From CAYZXL01 sp964482435 (GTDB lineage: Bacteria > Auribacterota > JABMQX01): a DNA stretch of 64,000 bases. A model generated the notes under the pieces. It saw nothing but the letters and a program-made list of their open reading frames with translations, made no database searches and was not told the DNA's origin. The stretch is taken from assembly GCA_964482435.1 (NCBI GenBank), contig CAYZXL010000002.1, positions 122,208 to 186,207 on the forward strand, given 5' to 3'. Shown one piece after another: positions 61,054 to 64,000 of this stretch; position 1 is the stretch's first letter; every line of letters begins with the position of its first letter. Both the position numbers and the translations under genes were made by a program.

Positions 61054-64000
61054 ATGAGACCAATCCTCGTGTTCGGCTTTACAGCTATCGTTCTGACATC
61101 GCTGGGAATGGAAGTCGGCTCGCCCGCCGAAGGAAAGAAGCTCTGGTGGGAGCGGGGCGCCGACAAGTGGTATTTCAAGGACGATTGGAAAGGGCTTGCT
61201 CTCACGGGAGGAGGCAGATACACAAAAGCGCTTCAGCTTCCCGAGAAAGCCACGTCGGGTTGGATTGTCGTTTGGGGAGAGAACTTCTACCGGTTGACTG
61301 TCAATGGGGCGATCGTTGAGGAAGACTCCGAATCGGGGATCATTGAAGATCACGATTTGAGCGAGTTCATTCGCGGCGCGACCGAAGTGACGCTTCTCAT
61401 CGAAGCCCACGGGAGAGTTGTCGCGGAAGGCGAAATCGTTGCAGAGAATGGGCAGGTTGTTCCTTTCTCGACGGGAGAGGACTGGGAGATTCCGGGGTCG
61501 TCGAGAAAGCCGACGGCACGAGCGATGGTCCCCGGGCCGAGCAGTGGCGCTTTTCACCGAGCACACAACGGCCTCCTGATGACTTACAACGACGAGGAGA
61601 AGGGAAAAACCTTCATCGCAAAGGGGTTCGCAAGAATCCAGAAATTGAACGAGCAAAGCCTTTTTCTCCTTAGGAGATTCTGTCCGGCGGAGGAGGTGCT
61701 GAGCCTTTCCGACGAGACGATTCTCAGGCGAACAGAAAGCGGCATTAAGCCCCTCATCGAGGATGCAAGGATGATTCTTCGAGAACACGCTGTCCCGGCC
61801 CAGAGAGCGGGGAATTTCGCCGCTGCGATAGAAGCTGCGAAGAAAGCCGGGGACCTCCTCGCGTCAGCCGAGGCGATGATCGGAAGCGCCATGGAAATCT
61901 ATCTGACGGAGCGGAGTCTCCTGCACATCGAAAACTCCGTCGAGATAATGGCGCGCCAAAAGGTTCCTCTTCCTGACCTGTCGCAAGAGATTGTCGAACT
62001 CAAGCGGGGTCTCGTTGCCGCACGAAGGCAGCACGAGCTGCTCGATTACGCGACCACGCTAAAGGTGGCAAGGCGGGCGCGAAGTGAAATTGAACATCTG
62101 AAGGAAAGACTCTCAACAATCTGGGGCAGTCCGGAAGGCGAGCTGAACGAATTTCCAGAGGATCGCTTCGGTTGGCTGAATGCGCGGGAGCTGATTGGAA
62201 ACGACCCCGGTTTGTGGGAATTCAATATCAGTCCTAACCGCGTTGCGTGCCTGGACATTTCAGGTCTCTGGGATTTCCGGACTGACCCGAGCAATGAGGG
62301 AGAGAAAAAAGGCTGGCAGAGTTCGAATAGCACCGACGAGAACTGGCGACACATTTACGCGCCGCGCGCCTGGGAATGGCAGGGCGTGCAGGAAATAAAC
62401 GAGAACAGCCCGGCGGATTGCCCTTATGCGCTCGGCGACCGGCGCACCGGAGACAAGCCTTATAACGGATATGCGTGGTATAGAAAGAGAGTGTTCGTGC
62501 CGAAGTCGTGGGCGGGGCAGACGGTCGTCCTCAAGGTTGGTGGAGTGAGCAACTGGATGCGGATTTTCATCAATGGCGAAAGGCTCGTCGAGAAAAACGG
62601 GGGACTGGTCGCGAGGGGACCCGAGCGCGCGATTCCGGGCGAGATGCTGCGCTTCGGAGAAGAGAACCTCATCGCGGTCCAAGTCTATAACCACGACAAC
62701 TTCGGGGGAATCACGTCGGGGCCGTTACTTCTCGCCGTGAAAGGCAATTTGCCGCACGTCGTGGAAACGCCCGGGCCGCTGCGGTACGTGGACGAGGTGA
62801 GTTTCGACGATGGGAAGAGCAAATGGCGATGCGTGTTGCTGGCGAGCGCGATGTCACCCGGAGTTGTCCTCTCGACAAATGAGCCTTCTCTTTCCTTCTG
62901 GGGCTGGCGGTTAAAGGGCTATTCAAATCCGGCGGCAGTTCTTCTTGCCAGTGACGGAACCGTACAGCGTTTTCAGACGGAGGAAGGGTCCCCAGTCAGG
63001 TTTTCCTGTGAAAAACTGACGGAAAACTGGATACTTTTAGAGAGTCGGGAGAAGAACACGAGGTCGCTTCTTGTGATACTCGAGAAAAAGCCTGTCTCGA
63101 TTTCGTGGGACAAAAATTCTCTGGGGCAATGGGGAATGCGTCTCGATTTCGCGGGAGAAGCGGGACGGGCAATCATCGCGTGCTTTCCGGGCGATGGACA
63201 ACTCAGCCTTGAGGATTGCCGTTTTTGGTCTCGTGCACATTTAGCGTACCCGGTGTCAGTCTCGGAACTAACGAAACGGGAGCCGGGGGAACTCGTCGGA
63301 GATTTCTGGCTGAAATGCAATTATGTTGCCACGAGAGATTTCTGCGGGACCCATGCGCTATTCACGTCCCCTCTGCCAATGCTCTTTTCCTACGGCTTGA
63401 AGTACGGCTATCCCGGTCTCTCCGCACCGACGGCAAAAGAGACGAATTACGCTTCGACCTATGCGCCCTATCGCGTGAGCGAAAGCGCGGTGCTTCACGT
63501 TCGCGCACCGCTGGTTGATCGCTCGAAAATGATAAGGGGCATTGGAGAACTCTTCGGGAAGATGAACCCTTCTTACAATACGCGCAACAGCATCACCGAA
63601 GACCAGATGTTTCGGGACATGGCAGCCTGGGGATTCGACCACTGCCGCTATGCGTTTGCGTTTCACGCGGACTGGGACATTCCATTGTGCCAGTGGATGG
63701 GCGGGCCAATTATCGAGGAGGAAAGAAACTGGCGAAGGCTCGACGAGCTTGTCCGGAAGTGCAACGAGAACGGCATGATGATGATGCTGACGTGGTTCTT
63801 CAACGAAGACACCCCCCAGCGAGACACCGACCTTCGCGTCCGGAACAGTTCCGCCTACTGGCGCAAGCGACCGGAGACGCGGCAGAGAGCTTTTGAGCTA
63901 TGGCGTCGAATTGCGGAGCGCTACAAAGACCTCCCCGAGAGTGCCATCTCCTACGATTTCTTCAACGAACCCGCATACATGGAGCCCGACGACTGGAACA
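61054..64000 (+). CDS. Large secreted glycoside hydrolase with GH2-like and GH5-like parts (3' end beyond the window)
   Basis: An open frame of 982 codons still running at the window edge. TAGGAGG lies six to seven bases before the ATG. Residues 1-20 are a signal peptide (RPILVFGFTAIVLTSLG). A beta-sandwich (about 30-135) is followed by a long helical, probably coiled-coil region (about 190-370, e.g. IEAAKKAGDLLASAEAMIGS), then a galactose-binding-like jelly roll (WYRKRVFVPKSWAGQTVVLK, NWMRIFINGERL, NLIAVQVYNHDN) as in GH2 enzymes. From about residue 830 a TIM barrel begins (WGFDHCRYAF, MMMMLTWFFNED) and YDFFNEP places a likely acid/base Glu at residue 972, as in GH5/clan A. The nucleophile would lie outside the window. 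Substrate is probably a plant or algal polysaccharide. Confidence 0.8.
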   Translation, partial: MRPILVFGFTAIVLTSLGMEVGSPAEGKKLWWERGADKWYFKDDWKGLALTGGGRYTKALQLPEKATSGWIVVWGENFYRLTVNGAIVEEDSESGIIEDHDLSEFIRGATEVTLLIEAHGRVVAEGEIVAENGQVVPFSTGEDWEIPGSSRKPTARAMVPGPSSGAFHRAHNGLLMTYNDEEKGKTFIAKGFARIQKLNEQSLFLLRRFCPAEEVLSLSDETILRRTESGIKPLIEDARMILREHAVPAQRAGNFAAAIEAAKKAGDLLASAEAMIGSAMEIYLTERSLLHIENSVEIMARQKVPLPDLSQEIVELKRGLVAARRQHELLDYATTLKVARRARSEIEHLKERLSTIWGSPEGELNEFPEDRFGWLNARELIGNDPGLWEFNISPNRVACLDISGLWDFRTDPSNEGEKKGWQSSNSTDENWRHIYAPRAWEWQGVQEINENSPADCPYALGDRRTGDKPYNGYAWYRKRVFVPKSWAGQTVVLKVGGVSNWMRIFINGERLVEKNGGLVARGPERAIPGEMLRFGEENLIAVQVYNHDNFGGITSGPLLLAVKGNLPHVVETPGPLRYVDEVSFDDGKSKWRCVLLASAMSPGVVLSTNEPSLSFWGWRLKGYSNPAAVLLASDGTVQRFQTEEGSPVRFSCEKLTENWILLESREKNTRSLLVILEKKPVSISWDKNSLGQWGMRLDFAGEAGRAIIACFPGDGQLSLEDCRFWSRAHLAYPVSVSELTKREPGELVGDFWLKCNYVATRDFCGTHALFTSPLPMLFSYGLKYGYPGLSAPTAKETNYASTYAPYRVSESAVLHVRAPLVDRSKMIRGIGELFGKMNPSYNTRNSITEDQMFRDMAAWGFDHCRYAFAFHADWDIPLCQWMGGPIIEEERNWRRLDELVRKCNENGMMMMLTWFFNEDTPQRDTDLRVRNSSAYWRKRPETRQRAFELWRRIAERYKDLPESAISYDFFNEPAYMEPDDWN

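Overview
This 64 kb window looks like chromosomal DNA of an uncultured Gram-negative bacterium, most plausibly Planctomycetota or an allied phylum such as Hydrogenedentota, Sumerlaeota or Lentisphaerota. The lineage is an inference from gene content. The pointers are H-x-DG pseudopilins with the phrase LPALSRARESAR, giant TPR/HEAT/NHL repeat proteins, proteins opening with LLPADS/IPENAV (DUF3352-like), a C-terminal module typical of planctomycete secreted proteins, a BlaI/BlaR1-type pair and a prenyltransferase-repeat protein. TolC, MurJ, LysM and TPR lipoproteins, and DsbD show a double-membrane envelope. Nif-type Fe-S assembly and a rubredoxin suggest anaerobic or microaerobic life. No rRNA, tRNA, CRISPR array, insertion sequence or prophage was seen, so the window reads as stable core/accessory chromosome.

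Layout. 0.2-9.8 kb (+): a sodium:solute symporter, a PfpI/DJ-1 protein, a membrane glycosyltransferase-TPR fusion, a 75-residue orphan and a secreted DUF3352-like protein. 9.9-17.8 kb (-): a radical SAM protein, then a tightly packed envelope operon read leftward (LysM/TPR lipoprotein, TPR/coiled-coil lipoprotein, anchored DUF3108-like protein, ABC ATPase, HEAT protein). 18.0-28.1 kb: lexA, a ClpP paralogue with a poly-Glu tail, a BatE-like TPR-SH3 protein, a squalene-cyclase-fold protein, pfkA, murJ-rnc and a cupin protein.

28.3-36.7 kb is a signalling island: a strong promoter, a highly structured leader with a terminator, an 1150-residue GAF/PAS histidine kinase, two tandem single-domain response regulators, a REC-PAS-PAS-kinase-REC hybrid and a REC-HD-GYP-like output protein. 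The genes from the kinase to the hybrid are translationally coupled or separated by a few bases. 36.9-39.0 kb (-) is nifU-nifS. 39.3-43.6 kb (+) is a 12-repeat NHL propeller protein and a second DUF3352-like protein that ends in a pseudopilin-like domain. 43.6-48.5 kb (-) is a complete MacAB-TolC-type efflux operon (adaptor, permease, TolC, ATPase).

48.9-64 kb: an HD-domain hydrolase, a rubredoxin, a GT4 glycosyltransferase with a helical C-terminal half, dsbD plus a thioredoxin, a BlaI/BlaR1-type pair in which the usual penicillin sensor is replaced by EF-hand-like and carboxypeptidase-regulatory-like modules (with a clear palindromic operator over the promoter), two paralogous pseudopilins, and the first 982 codons of a very large secreted glycoside hydrolase that runs off the window.

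The most interesting candidate for something undescribed is the leader at about 28.28-28.56 kb. It combines a near-consensus promoter, a 10-bp stem enclosing a smaller hairpin, a 14-bp terminator with a T tract, and an alternative 12-bp long-range helix that excludes the first stem. I could not match it to a known riboswitch class.
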